Below, in pieces: positions 33,858-42,674 of a stretch of 64,000 bases of DNA; position 1 is the stretch's first letter, and each line of letters opens with the position of its first letter. Origin of the DNA: Pedobacter duraquae (lineage in GTDB: Bacteria; Bacteroidota; Bacteroidia; Sphingobacteriales; Sphingobacteriaceae); assembly GCF_004362245.1 (NCBI RefSeq), contig NZ_SNWM01000002.1, forward strand, positions 62,001-126,000, read 5' to 3'. The notes under the pieces were generated by a model that worked only from the letters and a program-made list of their open reading frames with translations, was not told the origin of the DNA and did not search any database. The position numbers were made by a program, and so were the translations under genes.

Positions 33858-35624
33858 ATGTATAAAAAATTGATCATCTTTCCAATTCTTTTGGTATTTC
33901 TGCTGGCTTCCGCACAAAAAAAAGCAGATCTAATCATCATCAACGGCAAAATAGCAACGCTGGTAAAACCCGGTGAATTTGCTCAGGCGGTAGCAATAAA
34001 GGATGGCATCATCCAAGAAACGGGAGCCAATACTGCTATTCTTAATACCTATAAATCCGGAACCACCAAAATAATAGATGCCGGGGGCAGAACGATAATT
34101 CCCGGGCTGAACGATAGCCATATTCACATTATCCGTGAGGGACTACATTTTAACACAGAGCTTCGCTGGGACGGCGTTAAAACGCTCAAACGCGCCATGG
34201 AGATGCTAAAGGAACAAGCAGCAAAAACTCCTGAGGGTATCTGGATAAAAGTTATAGGTGGATGGAATGAATTTCAATTTGCTGAAAAAAGGCAACCGAC
34301 TATAGCGGAGATCAACGAGGCGGTTCCCGACAAACCCGTTTTCATCACCTATCTCTATGGCAAGGCTTTTCTAAATAAAAAAGGTATTGAAGTACTGGGT
34401 TACACGAAGGATACGCATTATCAGGGAAGCCTATTGGAGCAGGATACACGCGGAAATCTTACAGGCCTGATGTATGCAAAGGAAACCCCTAAGGCGATCT
34501 ATACTACCCTCGGACTTACCACTGTGCTCAACAATGAAGAACGTGCCAATAGCACCTTGCAATTTTACAGGGAACTAAATAGCTTCGGGATCACCAGTGC
34601 AATAGACGCCGCCGGGGGCGGTCAGAACTACGATGCTGATTACGCCGTGGCAAGTCAGCTTGCTAAAGCCGGCAAATTGAATATCAGGACCTCATATTAC
34701 CTGTTTGCTCAGAAAAAAGGAACAGAACTGCAGGATTATGAGCGCTGGATCAAACAAACATCGCCAAATAACAATGACCATATGCTCAGCGCACATGGCT
34801 ATTCTATGGAAGGTGCCGGGGAAAACCTTGTTGCCTCTGCAGCAGACTTCGAGAACTTCCTGGAGCCCAGAATTGTACTGTCCGACAGCATGGAAACCGA
34901 TCTGGAGCCGATCATCAGGTTGTTGGTAAAAAACAGATGGCCTTTCAGGCTCCACGCTACCTATGGCGAGTCTATCAACAGGATGTTAAATGTATTCGAG
35001 AAAGTAAATACCGAGATCCCCTTTGATGGGCTTAGGTGGTTCTTTGACCATGCAGAAACAATAACCGATGAACAGTTGGGAAGGGTAAAGAAACTGGGAG
35101 GTGGCATTGCAGTACAATTCAGGATGTATTTCCAGGGCGAACTCTATCAAAAGATGTATGGGCAACCCGATACACAAATCCCTCCTATTAAAAAAATGCT
35201 GGCAATGGGCATCCCTGTAGGCATGGGCACAGATGCAACCAGGATCTCAACCTATAACCCCTGGATGGCGCTGCATTGGTTAATAACCGGGAAGACTATA
35301 GGCGGCATGCAATTCTGGCCGCGCGACCAGGTACTTGACCGTTTTACGGCATTGCAGCTATATACTTCGGGGAGCGCCTGGTTTTCCGGTGAAGAAGAAG
35401 TGAAGGGAAAGATTGAAAAGGGCATGTATGCAGACCTAAGCATATTATCTGACGATTACTTCAGCGCAACGACAGAAAAAGTGAAAACCATCACTTCAGT
35501 ACTTACAATCGTTAACGGCAAGATTGTGTATGCTTCAGGAACTTATAAAGCTGCTGATCCGGTAACGCCGGCAGTAATCCCATCCTGGTCGCCCGTAAAA
35601 CATTTTGGTGGTTATCAACACTAG
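33858..35624 (+). CDS. Exported amidohydrolase (YtcJ-like)
   Basis: 588 aa with a signal peptide ('MYKKLIIFPILLVFLLASAQ'). The metal-site motif 'GLNDSHIHI' (HxH) follows the N-terminal beta-barrel segment 'LIIINGKIATLVKPGE'. Later ligands are seen in 'HATYGESINRML', 'WFFDHAETI' and 'GMGTDATRIS'. The C-terminus returns to the barrel ('LTIVNGKIVYASG'). This is the Amidohydro_3/YtcJ group, metal-dependent hydrolases of amides or cyclic compounds. It sits between two hydrolases in one operon, suggesting a catabolic or detoxifying pathway. The substrate is unknown. Confidence 0.88.
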   Translation: MYKKLIIFPILLVFLLASAQKKADLIIINGKIATLVKPGEFAQAVAIKDGIIQETGANTAILNTYKSGTTKIIDAGGRTIIPGLNDSHIHIIREGLHFNTELRWDGVKTLKRAMEMLKEQAAKTPEGIWIKVIGGWNEFQFAEKRQPTIAEINEAVPDKPVFITYLYGKAFLNKKGIEVLGYTKDTHYQGSLLEQDTRGNLTGLMYAKETPKAIYTTLGLTTVLNNEERANSTLQFYRELNSFGITSAIDAAGGGQNYDADYAVASQLAKAGKLNIRTSYYLFAQKKGTELQDYERWIKQTSPNNNDHMLSAHGYSMEGAGENLVASAADFENFLEPRIVLSDSMETDLEPIIRLLVKNRWPFRLHATYGESINRMLNVFEKVNTEIPFDGLRWFFDHAETITDEQLGRVKKLGGGIAVQFRMYFQGELYQKMYGQPDTQIPPIKKMLAMGIPVGMGTDATRISTYNPWMALHWLITGKTIGGMQFWPRDQVLDRFTALQLYTSGSAWFSGEEEVKGKIEKGMYADLSILSDDYFSATTEKVKTITSVLTIVNGKIVYASGTYKAADPVTPAVIPSWSPVKHFGGYQH

Positions 35625-35654
35625 ATCGTATTAAACAAAAATAAACCCTTAGAC

Positions 35655-36650
35655 ATGAAACTTAAATATTTGATTGCTTTCGTCATCCTGACAGGCATTG
35701 GGCGTACTGCCGCGCAGGCGCAACTTCCACCGCAGGTTCCGATCTGGGACGCCAATACGGTAACATTGACACTAAAAAAAGTGGCTGATGATACCTATGC
35801 GATTTTACCCTCTACTGTTGACGAACAGACATCCAAAGGTATACCACAAGCTACCACCGGCGGTTTTGTTGTAGGAAGTCGTGGTGTATTGATGATTGAA
35901 GTTATGCTTACTAAACGACTCTTTGACCAGCAGATAAAACTAATCCGGTCCGTAACCGATAAACCTATTTTATATGCGGTGAATACCAGCGACCATGGTG
36001 ATCATTGCTTTGGCAATTATTTATTGCCGGCTGGCACAAGCATCATCCAGAATGAGTTTGCTAAAGATAACCTTTCGAAAAACTATGACGGTATCAAAAC
36101 ATTTATGGTCGGCTTATTCGGCACTGGCAGAGGAATCGAGAACACCGTTTTTCGACCGGCAGACATTGTGATCCCAAAAAACAGCAGCATGAAAGTCGAC
36201 CTTGGAGATGGTAAAGTAATAGAACTTCAAAATGTGGGTACGGCACAGTCGCCTGCCGACTTGTTCGTTTGGATGCCTAACCAAAAGATTTTCTGGGCTG
36301 GCAATCCCTTCATTGCTGAAAGTCCGGCTATCCCATGGCTATTCGACGGATACTTTTTAGAGCCCGCAGCCAATCTTAGACGGGTTTACGACTTCCTACC
36401 GGATGATGCCATTGTTATTCCCGGACACGGCCGGATTACCAATAAAGCCGGCATAAAATATACCATCGACTATGTAGCGGAGCTTAAGAGGCAAGTCGAA
36501 GCTGCCGTTGATAAAGGCCTGAGTCTGGATCAAACCAAAGCCACTGTAACGATGAAGAATTTCGACCAGGGCTATGTCTTGTTCAACTGGCTCCATTACA
36601 ATTTTAACTTACCTAATGCCTATAAAGACATCAGGGCCAACAAGAAATAA
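35655..36650 (+). CDS. Exported metallo-beta-lactamase-fold hydrolase
   Basis: 331 aa with signal peptide ('MKLKYLIAFVILTGIGRTAA'). The MBL metal motif reads 'VNTSDHGDHCFGN': the second His, Asp and third His of HxHxDH are present but the first His is Ser. Other features: 'GGFVVGSRGVLMIEVM', 'QSPADLFVWMPNQKIFWAGN' (distal ligand area) and 'IVIPGHGRI' (last His). Whether the Ser substitution changes metal binding is unknown. Third gene of the hydrolase operon, with 30 and 34 bp to its neighbours. Confidence 0.85.
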   Translation: MKLKYLIAFVILTGIGRTAAQAQLPPQVPIWDANTVTLTLKKVADDTYAILPSTVDEQTSKGIPQATTGGFVVGSRGVLMIEVMLTKRLFDQQIKLIRSVTDKPILYAVNTSDHGDHCFGNYLLPAGTSIIQNEFAKDNLSKNYDGIKTFMVGLFGTGRGIENTVFRPADIVIPKNSSMKVDLGDGKVIELQNVGTAQSPADLFVWMPNQKIFWAGNPFIAESPAIPWLFDGYFLEPAANLRRVYDFLPDDAIVIPGHGRITNKAGIKYTIDYVAELKRQVEAAVDKGLSLDQTKATVTMKNFDQGYVLFNWLHYNFNLPNAYKDIRANKK

Positions 36651-36684
36651 ACAACCATTAATTCAAATCTAAAATAATAAAATC

Positions 36685-37614
36685 ATGAAAATCACAACTA
36701 CAATGAAACGGCTGTTTTTTACGCTGTTATGCACAGCAACACTCAGCAATGTTTTCGCAGCGGTTGCCCCGGGTAATCCGCCATCAAATTTTAAGCATCA
36801 GTATGCTATAGTTAACAAAGTTAAGATCCACTATGTAATTGGTGGCAAAGGGGAACCTTTATTGCTGATACATGGCTTTGGCCAAAATTGGTACATGTGG
36901 AATAGGCTCCTGCCAGAGTTATCAAAACATTATACTGTGATCGCGCCCGATATGCGTGGTGTTGGTGAATCAGATAAACCCGCTGGCGGATACGACAAAA
37001 AGAATATGGCCGTTGACATGCACGAACTGACGAAGAAATTAGGCTTTCAGCACGTCAATGTTGTTGGGCATGATATCGGGCTGATGGTTGCTTACGCTTA
37101 TGCGGCCCAGTTTCCTGGAGACGTAAAGAAACTTGCCTTACTGGATGCGCTATTACCGGGTATAGAACCCGTTTGGAGCCAGGTAAAATCGCAAGCCTGG
37201 TGGTTCGGATTTTTCGCGCAGCCACATGCCGGAGAATTGGTTTCTGGTAAAGTGGGTCTGTTCCTGACCGATTTTTGGCCAGTAGTGGGATTTCAAAAAA
37301 ATGCTTTCACCCTAGCAGAGCGTAACGAATTTATTCGTGCGTATTCAGTACCCGGGGCAACAACAGGAGCATTTCACTGGTTCGGCTATTTTAATCAGGA
37401 TGCGAAGGATAATGTTGAATTCGCTAAGCATAAAATTACTATGCCAGTACTGACAATGGGCTCAGACCATTTTGCTGGGCCTTTTCTGGCAACACACGCC
37501 AGGTTAGTGGCTACTAATGTACAAGAATCGGTAATCAAAGATTCAGGACACTGGATAGTACAGGAAAACACACCACAGGTACAAAAGGACCTTTTGGCAT
37601 TTTTACAAAAGTAA
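36685..37614 (+). CDS. Exported alpha/beta hydrolase, epoxide hydrolase/dehalogenase-like
   Basis: 309 aa. Signal peptide ending near 'SNVFA'. 'LLLIHGFGQNWYMWNRLL' is the oxyanion-hole region, and the nucleophile elbow is 'VVGHDIGLMVAYAYA', with Asp (D) in place of Ser as in epoxide hydrolases and haloalkane dehalogenases. The late His is in 'KDSGHWIVQENTP'. Last gene of the operon; a strong terminator follows at 37636-37687. Confidence 0.87.
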   Translation: MKITTTMKRLFFTLLCTATLSNVFAAVAPGNPPSNFKHQYAIVNKVKIHYVIGGKGEPLLLIHGFGQNWYMWNRLLPELSKHYTVIAPDMRGVGESDKPAGGYDKKNMAVDMHELTKKLGFQHVNVVGHDIGLMVAYAYAAQFPGDVKKLALLDALLPGIEPVWSQVKSQAWWFGFFAQPHAGELVSGKVGLFLTDFWPVVGFQKNAFTLAERNEFIRAYSVPGATTGAFHWFGYFNQDAKDNVEFAKHKITMPVLTMGSDHFAGPFLATHARLVATNVQESVIKDSGHWIVQENTPQVQKDLLAFLQK

Positions 37615-37635
37615 CTGAGCAAAACAGATTATGTT

Positions 37636-37687
37636 ACATGGTAAACATACTGCAGCATTTGCGGTATGCTTACCATGTCTTTTTTTC
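37636..37687 (+). terminator. Rho-independent terminator
   Basis: Arms ACATGGTAA...CATAC and GTATG...TTACCATGT form a long imperfect hairpin, followed by CTTTTTTT. It ends the hydrolase operon, so the SDR gene at 37737 is separately transcribed or read through. Confidence 0.75.
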
Positions 37688-37736
37688 CCTTATATTTAAT
37701 CGGTAGATTCAAAGAGACCAAATAAAATTTAAAATT

Positions 37737-38531
37737 ATGGACTTACAATTAACAGATAAAAAAGCCTTGGTAAGCGGGTCAACTGCTGGAATAGGCTATA
37801 GCATTGCACTTCAACTTGCAAAAGAAGGGGCTGAAGTTATCGTGAATGGCCGTACGTCAGAACGCGTTGATAAAGCCGTGGAGCAGATCAAAAACGAAAG
37901 TGGGAATGACAAGATTACTGGCATAACCGCTGATTTTACCAGTGCTGATTCCATCAAAGGCCTGATTGGACAACTGCCACAGGTAGATATCCTGATCAAT
38001 AATGTTGCTATTTTTGAGCCTAAGGCTTTTACTGATATTACTGACGAAGATTGGTTACGTTTTTATGAGGTGAATGTACTGAGTGGAATCCGCCTGGCAA
38101 GGGCCTACTTCCCACAGATGTTAACAAATGGATGGGGACGCATCATTTTTATATCGAGCGAGTCTGCTGTGCAGATACCAGAAGAAATGATCCATTATGG
38201 GATGACCAAAACTGCGCAGCTAGCGATAGCCCGCGGCTTGGCAGAACTGACCAAGGGCACAGCGGTTACAGTGAATTCTGTGCTGCCAGGGCCAACCTTA
38301 TCTGAAGGTGTAGGCGGCTTCATTGAAAATCTGGCTAAAGATCAAAACAAGTCGACCGCAGAAGTAGAAGCGGATTTCTTTAAAACCACCCGTCCTACAT
38401 CCATCATCCAGCGTTTTCTGGCTACAGACGAAGTAGCAAACATAGTTACTTATCTGGCAAGTCCACTGGCCTCAGCCACAAATGGTGCCTCTATCAGGGT
38501 TGAAGGGGGATTATTGAAAGGAATACTTTAG
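37737..38531 (+). CDS. SDR family oxidoreductase
   Basis: 264 aa. The cofactor loop is 'VSGSTAGIGYSIALQLAKEG' (glycine-rich GxxxGIG) and 'INNVAIFEPKAF' follows (NNA-type). Catalytic Ser is in 'FISSESAVQIP' and the YxxxK pair in 'IHYGMTKTAQ'. It is an NAD(P)-dependent classical short-chain dehydrogenase. It is separated from the hydrolase operon by a terminator, and ends 40 bp from the convergent porin gene. The substrate is unknown. Confidence 0.9.
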   Translation: MDLQLTDKKALVSGSTAGIGYSIALQLAKEGAEVIVNGRTSERVDKAVEQIKNESGNDKITGITADFTSADSIKGLIGQLPQVDILINNVAIFEPKAFTDITDEDWLRFYEVNVLSGIRLARAYFPQMLTNGWGRIIFISSESAVQIPEEMIHYGMTKTAQLAIARGLAELTKGTAVTVNSVLPGPTLSEGVGGFIENLAKDQNKSTAEVEADFFKTTRPTSIIQRFLATDEVANIVTYLASPLASATNGASIRVEGGLLKGIL

Positions 38532-38571
38532 TTGAAAGAATAAAAGTATATTATAATTGCCCGGGTAAAGG

Positions 38572-39942
38572 TTAGAATTTGTAGGTGATAGTAGCTCCAC
38601 TCATCAGAATATCTTTACCCGGTCCAACCTCCATCAGGTAGTCGCCACTTTTGAACCAGGTGAACTCCGCCCGCAGATAAAGCGAATTAGTTGGGTTATA
38701 TTCCAGGTTGGTACCTAATTGACCTCCAATATACCTTGATAACGTATTTTTGCCTGAATATAATAACCTGGTATTTACCGCATAAATCCCATCACTGGTT
38801 TGCATCCGCCAAAACACGTCGTAATCTTCGATCAGGGTAAGTTTTTTGCTTAAGGATATCTGAAGGTAGGGATGAATATCGAAAAGGTTTGCTGGACCTA
38901 TAAGCGCTGCTAAGCCAAAATACCCGCCTTTAGGGAACAATGGATTGAAAGTATTCAGTTTGCCGTCTCCATAACGCCGGTCACCACTGATAGCTTCTGT
39001 TTTGAGCCCCAGTTGTGGTGAAAGATAAAAGTCATTGAAGGTATAAGCCACATTTGAAGAAAGTGTCCATGCAGCAATTTTATTCTGACCGAAATGCCCA
39101 AACTGGTAAACACCCTCGATATCGTACTGCCACTGCCGATTGGTATTCCAGGTTCTCAAGCCTACAGAATGACGTAATTCGCCAGCTGCACCATCATCGA
39201 ACACTGCCTTGCGCTTTTTGATTCCCAGGTAATACAAATCAATATTTTTCAGCAATGGAAATTTCTTTACAGTAGCATACGTACCCCAGAACCGTGTGTC
39301 TGCGGTAATCCGATCATCAAATATACCTGCCCGCGCCTGAACATAATTTGTGTAAAAACCTTCGACCCGAAGCCGCGCTGTACTGTAAGTCATTTTGCCG
39401 CCGTCAAATGCCTGCCTGTTATTGGGAGCTTCCCTGAGCGAGACCAGGCGTTGTGAACCATAGGAAAGCTCTTGCCGGCCTATTCTAAAGGTGAGCAAAG
39501 ATACTTTGCCAATTGGCTGCGTAAAATCAATAAAGGCCTGATGTAAGTCTAATGGATTTTGATTGACCGGCGATGGAGATTCGAGTTCCCCGTTGCTCAT
39601 GCTGCTTTGGAGCTGAACAAAAGTCCTGAAAGACTTACCTAAATGAAGATCAGCATGGAACAGCGTTCTCGCAAGGACAAAGCCATCACGATCAGGCAAG
39701 GATTCGCCCCAATCCTGATCCTTATAATGAAAATACTGGTTACGTACTTCACCGCCAAAACTGATATAATTGAGCTTATCAATCGATAAAGGATGGAACT
39801 TAAACCGGTGGTACCAGCTGCTGTCTGCCAATCTTCCAAATGTGCTATAATCCTCGTCGGAACGCATCGACTTAAATACGATCTGCTGCGCTGAGGCTAA
39901 CACAGGCAATACTGTAAGCAACAGTAATAACTTTAATTTCAT
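38572..39942 (-). CDS. Alginate-export-type outer-membrane porin
   Basis: 456 aa. Signal peptide ('MKLKLLLLLTVLPVLASAQQ'), then beta-barrel sequence with many alternating hydrophobic strands and the family-typical 'GGEVRNQYFHYKDQDWGE', 'HADLHLGKSFRTFVQLQSSM', 'FRIGRQELSYGSQRLVSLRE' and 'APNNRQAFDGG'. This is the alginate_exp family, which moves small or saccharide-like molecules across the outer membrane. The name does not prove alginate as substrate. It ends in a barrel-closing 'ATITYKF'. A sigma-54-like site lies 24 bp upstream of the ATG, and upstream elements are at 40023-40049. Confidence 0.85.
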   Translation of the reverse strand: MKLKLLLLLTVLPVLASAQQIVFKSMRSDEDYSTFGRLADSSWYHRFKFHPLSIDKLNYISFGGEVRNQYFHYKDQDWGESLPDRDGFVLARTLFHADLHLGKSFRTFVQLQSSMSNGELESPSPVNQNPLDLHQAFIDFTQPIGKVSLLTFRIGRQELSYGSQRLVSLREAPNNRQAFDGGKMTYSTARLRVEGFYTNYVQARAGIFDDRITADTRFWGTYATVKKFPLLKNIDLYYLGIKKRKAVFDDGAAGELRHSVGLRTWNTNRQWQYDIEGVYQFGHFGQNKIAAWTLSSNVAYTFNDFYLSPQLGLKTEAISGDRRYGDGKLNTFNPLFPKGGYFGLAALIGPANLFDIHPYLQISLSKKLTLIEDYDVFWRMQTSDGIYAVNTRLLYSGKNTLSRYIGGQLGTNLEYNPTNSLYLRAEFTWFKSGDYLMEVGPGKDILMSGATITYKF

Positions 39943-39965
39943 GACTTGTGATTTTTCTGCAAATC

Positions 39966-39981
39966 ACCAAGCGGCATGCCA
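39966..39981 (-). promoter_or_regulatory. Sigma-54-like promoter of the porin gene
   Basis: On the minus strand TGGCATGCCGCTTGGT fits TGGCAC-N5-TTGC except that the -24 box ends in T instead of C and the -12 GC is GG. It lies 24 bp before the start codon. An inverted repeat CCCGAT / ATCGGG (40023-40028, 40044-40049), about 60 bp further upstream, could be an activator site. Confidence 0.35.
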
Positions 39982-40062
39982 TGCACATAATCAATTGGAT
40001 AACTGAAACTTATGGGGTATCGCCCGATCAACTACTACTACATATCGGGGATTAATAAAATG

Positions 40063-40099
40063 GCACAACGAAATACGGTAGTCTCAGCATCAAGACCCA
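40063..40099 (+). repeat. Copy 2 of the ~37-bp intergenic repeat
   Basis: Identical to copy 1 (32911-32947) over the first 26 bases. Here it lies 7 bp beyond the 3' end of the thiolase gene, in the region between thiolase and porin. The GTCT/AGAC hairpin is kept while the loop has changed, which suggests that the structure matters. It may be a transcript end or a REP-like element. Confidence 0.6.
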
Positions 40100-40105
40100 A
40101 TGTTA

Positions 40106-41383
40106 TTATTTTTCCAATATCATGGTAATGCCTTGCCCGCCTGCAGCGCATACAGAGATCAAACCTTTTCCACTCCCTTTTTGATTTAAAAGCTTGGCCA
40201 TTGTGGCAATAATTCTACCACCAGTAGCTGCAAATGGATGTGCCGCAGCGAGGCTGCTACCTTTGACGTTGAGTTTATTGCGGTCAATTTTGCCCAAAGC
40301 ATCAAGCCCAAAGGTTGCACTGAGTGCGTCACTTTCCCAAATCTTCAGGGTCGTTAATACCTGTGCCGCAAAAGCCTCATGAATCTCATAGAAATCAAAA
40401 TCCTGAAGTTTATATCCTGCACGTTTTAACATCCTGTTTACCGCAAAAACTGGTGAAAGCAACAAGTTCTCCTTATGTTCGATATATTCGATCGCAGCGG
40501 TTTCCATAAAAGTAATATAGGCAAGGACAGGAAGATTGTGCGCCGCCGCCCATTCCTCAGAAGCAATCAGCACCGAAGAAGCGCCATCCGTTAAAGGAGT
40601 TGAGTTCCCGGCAGTGAGGGTTCCACTTACCTTATCAAAAGCGGGTTTGAGTTTAGCGAGCTTTTCCAGGGTAGTATCGCGTCTCAGATTGTTATCTACC
40701 GCCAACCCTTTAAAAGGAGTTACCATATCCTCAAAAAAACCTTCATCATAAGCTTTCGCCAGACGCTGATGGCTGCTTAGTGCGAGCTCATCCTGATCCT
40801 GCCTGCTGATCCCATAATACTTTGCCGTCAGCTCCGTATGCCCACCCATAGACAGGCCAGTAAAGGTATCATCTATGCCGGGAACACCCGGTTTGAAATC
40901 CTTCAATTTCAACTTAAGAAATGTTTTAATTCTAGAACCCAGTGTTTTTGCACGACTTGCTTCAAGCAGCACATTACGCAAGTGTTCAGAAGCAACTATT
41001 GGTACGTTACTTGTAGAATCGACACCGCAGGCTATTCCCGCTTCGATTTGTCCCAATGCAATTTTATTGGCAATATAAACCGCAGCCTCTATTCCTGTAG
41101 CGCAGGCCTGTTGCAGATCAACTCCTGGTGTAGCTGGATCGAGTTTGGTCTTTAAAATACAGTCTCTTATTAAACTACTTTCCCGCGTGTGTTTGATAAC
41201 GGCTCCGCCTGCAACTTCGCCCAAACGCTGTCCCTTCAGGCTGTATCTTTCTATCAGCCCGTTTAGTGCTGCAACCAGCATGTCACTATTGTCTGCATCG
41301 GTATAGTTTGTATTAATTCGTGCGAATGGAATCCTATTGTATCCCACCACTGCTACTTTTCTGATCTTAGTTTCACCAGCCAT
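40106..41383 (-). CDS. Acetyl-CoA acetyltransferase / 3-ketoacyl-CoA thiolase
   Basis: 425 aa from the ATG at 41383 ('MAGETKIRKVAVVGYNRIPF'); a start ten codons earlier is in frame but has an unnatural leader. The active-site Cys is in 'DLQQACATGIEAAVYIANKI', the second conserved region in 'EIHEAFAAQVLTTL', the His-Pro region in 'GSSLAAAHPFAATGGRI' and the C-terminal Cys in 'SVCAAGGQGITMIL'. It degrades or condenses acyl-CoA. Cytoplasmic. It probably belongs to fatty-acid or ketone catabolism, with no direct operon partner on its strand. Confidence 0.92.
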   Translation of the reverse strand: MAGETKIRKVAVVGYNRIPFARINTNYTDADNSDMLVAALNGLIERYSLKGQRLGEVAGGAVIKHTRESSLIRDCILKTKLDPATPGVDLQQACATGIEAAVYIANKIALGQIEAGIACGVDSTSNVPIVASEHLRNVLLEASRAKTLGSRIKTFLKLKLKDFKPGVPGIDDTFTGLSMGGHTELTAKYYGISRQDQDELALSSHQRLAKAYDEGFFEDMVTPFKGLAVDNNLRRDTTLEKLAKLKPAFDKVSGTLTAGNSTPLTDGASSVLIASEEWAAAHNLPVLAYITFMETAAIEYIEHKENLLLSPVFAVNRMLKRAGYKLQDFDFYEIHEAFAAQVLTTLKIWESDALSATFGLDALGKIDRNKLNVKGSSLAAAHPFAATGGRIIATMAKLLNQKGSGKGLISVCAAGGQGITMILEK

Positions 41384-41485
41384 ATTAAATAAATAAGAAG
41401 TATGTTTAAGCACAGAATAAATATACCGATTAGTTTATTTCAAAACCTAAATCTTATGCAATAGCTGTGTCAATTAAAGGCGGTA

Positions 41486-42556
41486 TTAATCATTATAATT
41501 CACGAGTTTCACATCTTTTTCTTTCCTCAATAGATCTGACAACCACTTCTGGTGTCCCGCTCCTGCTACGATAATAGCTCTTTTTGCTCCTTGCTGCCTG
41601 ATTTGGGTGATTGCGTTACTTGCCATGCCTTCATTGCGGAGCATCCAATATTTCAACATTTCCTTAACCAGATCATCAGGATAAGCTTTTGAAAAACCAA
41701 GCATCGATGGGCCGCCATAAAAATTTTCGAGATCGTGGTAGCGTCCACTGGTCTCTGTATTGAGCAATGCGTACCCCGTTAACCCGCTTTTGGCAGCCTC
41801 AGCTTCCAATGCCTTGTAGGTGCTATCAATCCTTTTCTTGACCCTCCCCTCTTCAGATTTAGGGTCAAGCTTTGCAATTCTTGGGATATAAGGATACACA
41901 CGGGCTACCATATCCCAGGCTTTAGACCATTCCAGATCATATGTCTGGCAATCCATAGCATATAGCACGTCTAAATTTTGCTTTTTTAGCATGGGAAAGA
42001 TGATGGTCGTATATTCGCTGGTTTCACGGAACAATCCAATCTTTTTTAAAGAATCAGTAGTGCCCAGATGCGTATTGTAATAACTCAGCTCCTCCTTGCC
42101 GAAAAAAGGTTTATAGTATTTTTCCAGAAGGAATACCTGATAGGCGGCATTTGCAAAATCATAATTTCTAATGTACTGAAGGGCCAGGTCAATACGTATT
42201 TTGTGAAAATTGGCCGATTTTTTTAATGCCATTTCGGCTTTCTTAACATCCTTTGCATTGTATTTTAAACCGGGATTCCTTTGATCAATATAAGCAATTA
42301 TTTTGTCGCTATAAGTCCTTCTATAACTGTCTGGCGACAATTTCATATAGTCGCCACGCAACACATATTCACCGGCAACAAAATCGGGGTTAAATGCCAG
42401 AAGTCTGGCCTGGACTTTTTGATATTCCAGGGAATCCTTAGCAGGGTTGTCGTGTGATGTACCCAAAACCATAATCTCAATTTGCTGTTGCGCAAAAGTT
42501 GCTTGACATGCTGCTAGCAGTACGCTGATTACGAAGAAAATGCGAAGTCTTTTCAT
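41486..42556 (-). CDS. Exported DUF5694 / TraB-like protein
   Basis: About 356 aa from the ATG at 42556 ('MKRLRIFFVISVLLAACQAT'), which starts a clean signal peptide. An earlier in-frame ATG at 42592 adds a charged leader. 'IEIMVLGTSHDNPAKDSLEY', 'FNPDFVAGEYVLRGDY' and 'GAKRAIIVAGAGHQKWLSDL' (an N-terminal GTSH motif and a C-terminal GAGH motif) are typical of the TraB/DUF5694 group, which may be metalloprotease-like. The function is unconfirmed. Confidence 0.7.
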   Translation of the reverse strand: MKRLRIFFVISVLLAACQATFAQQQIEIMVLGTSHDNPAKDSLEYQKVQARLLAFNPDFVAGEYVLRGDYMKLSPDSYRRTYSDKIIAYIDQRNPGLKYNAKDVKKAEMALKKSANFHKIRIDLALQYIRNYDFANAAYQVFLLEKYYKPFFGKEELSYYNTHLGTTDSLKKIGLFRETSEYTTIIFPMLKKQNLDVLYAMDCQTYDLEWSKAWDMVARVYPYIPRIAKLDPKSEEGRVKKRIDSTYKALEAEAAKSGLTGYALLNTETSGRYHDLENFYGGPSMLGFSKAYPDDLVKEMLKYWMLRNEGMASNAITQIRQQGAKRAIIVAGAGHQKWLSDLLRKEKDVKLVNYND

Positions 42557-42674
42557 ATTGCTGTTTTTATTTCTAATCTCAGCAAGTAGCATTCAGTAAT
42601 CAACAAAATTATACCTACAGGTTATTTTGTTATCCCAACCCGTCAGAGTTCCAAATAAAAAAACGGGTCACATC

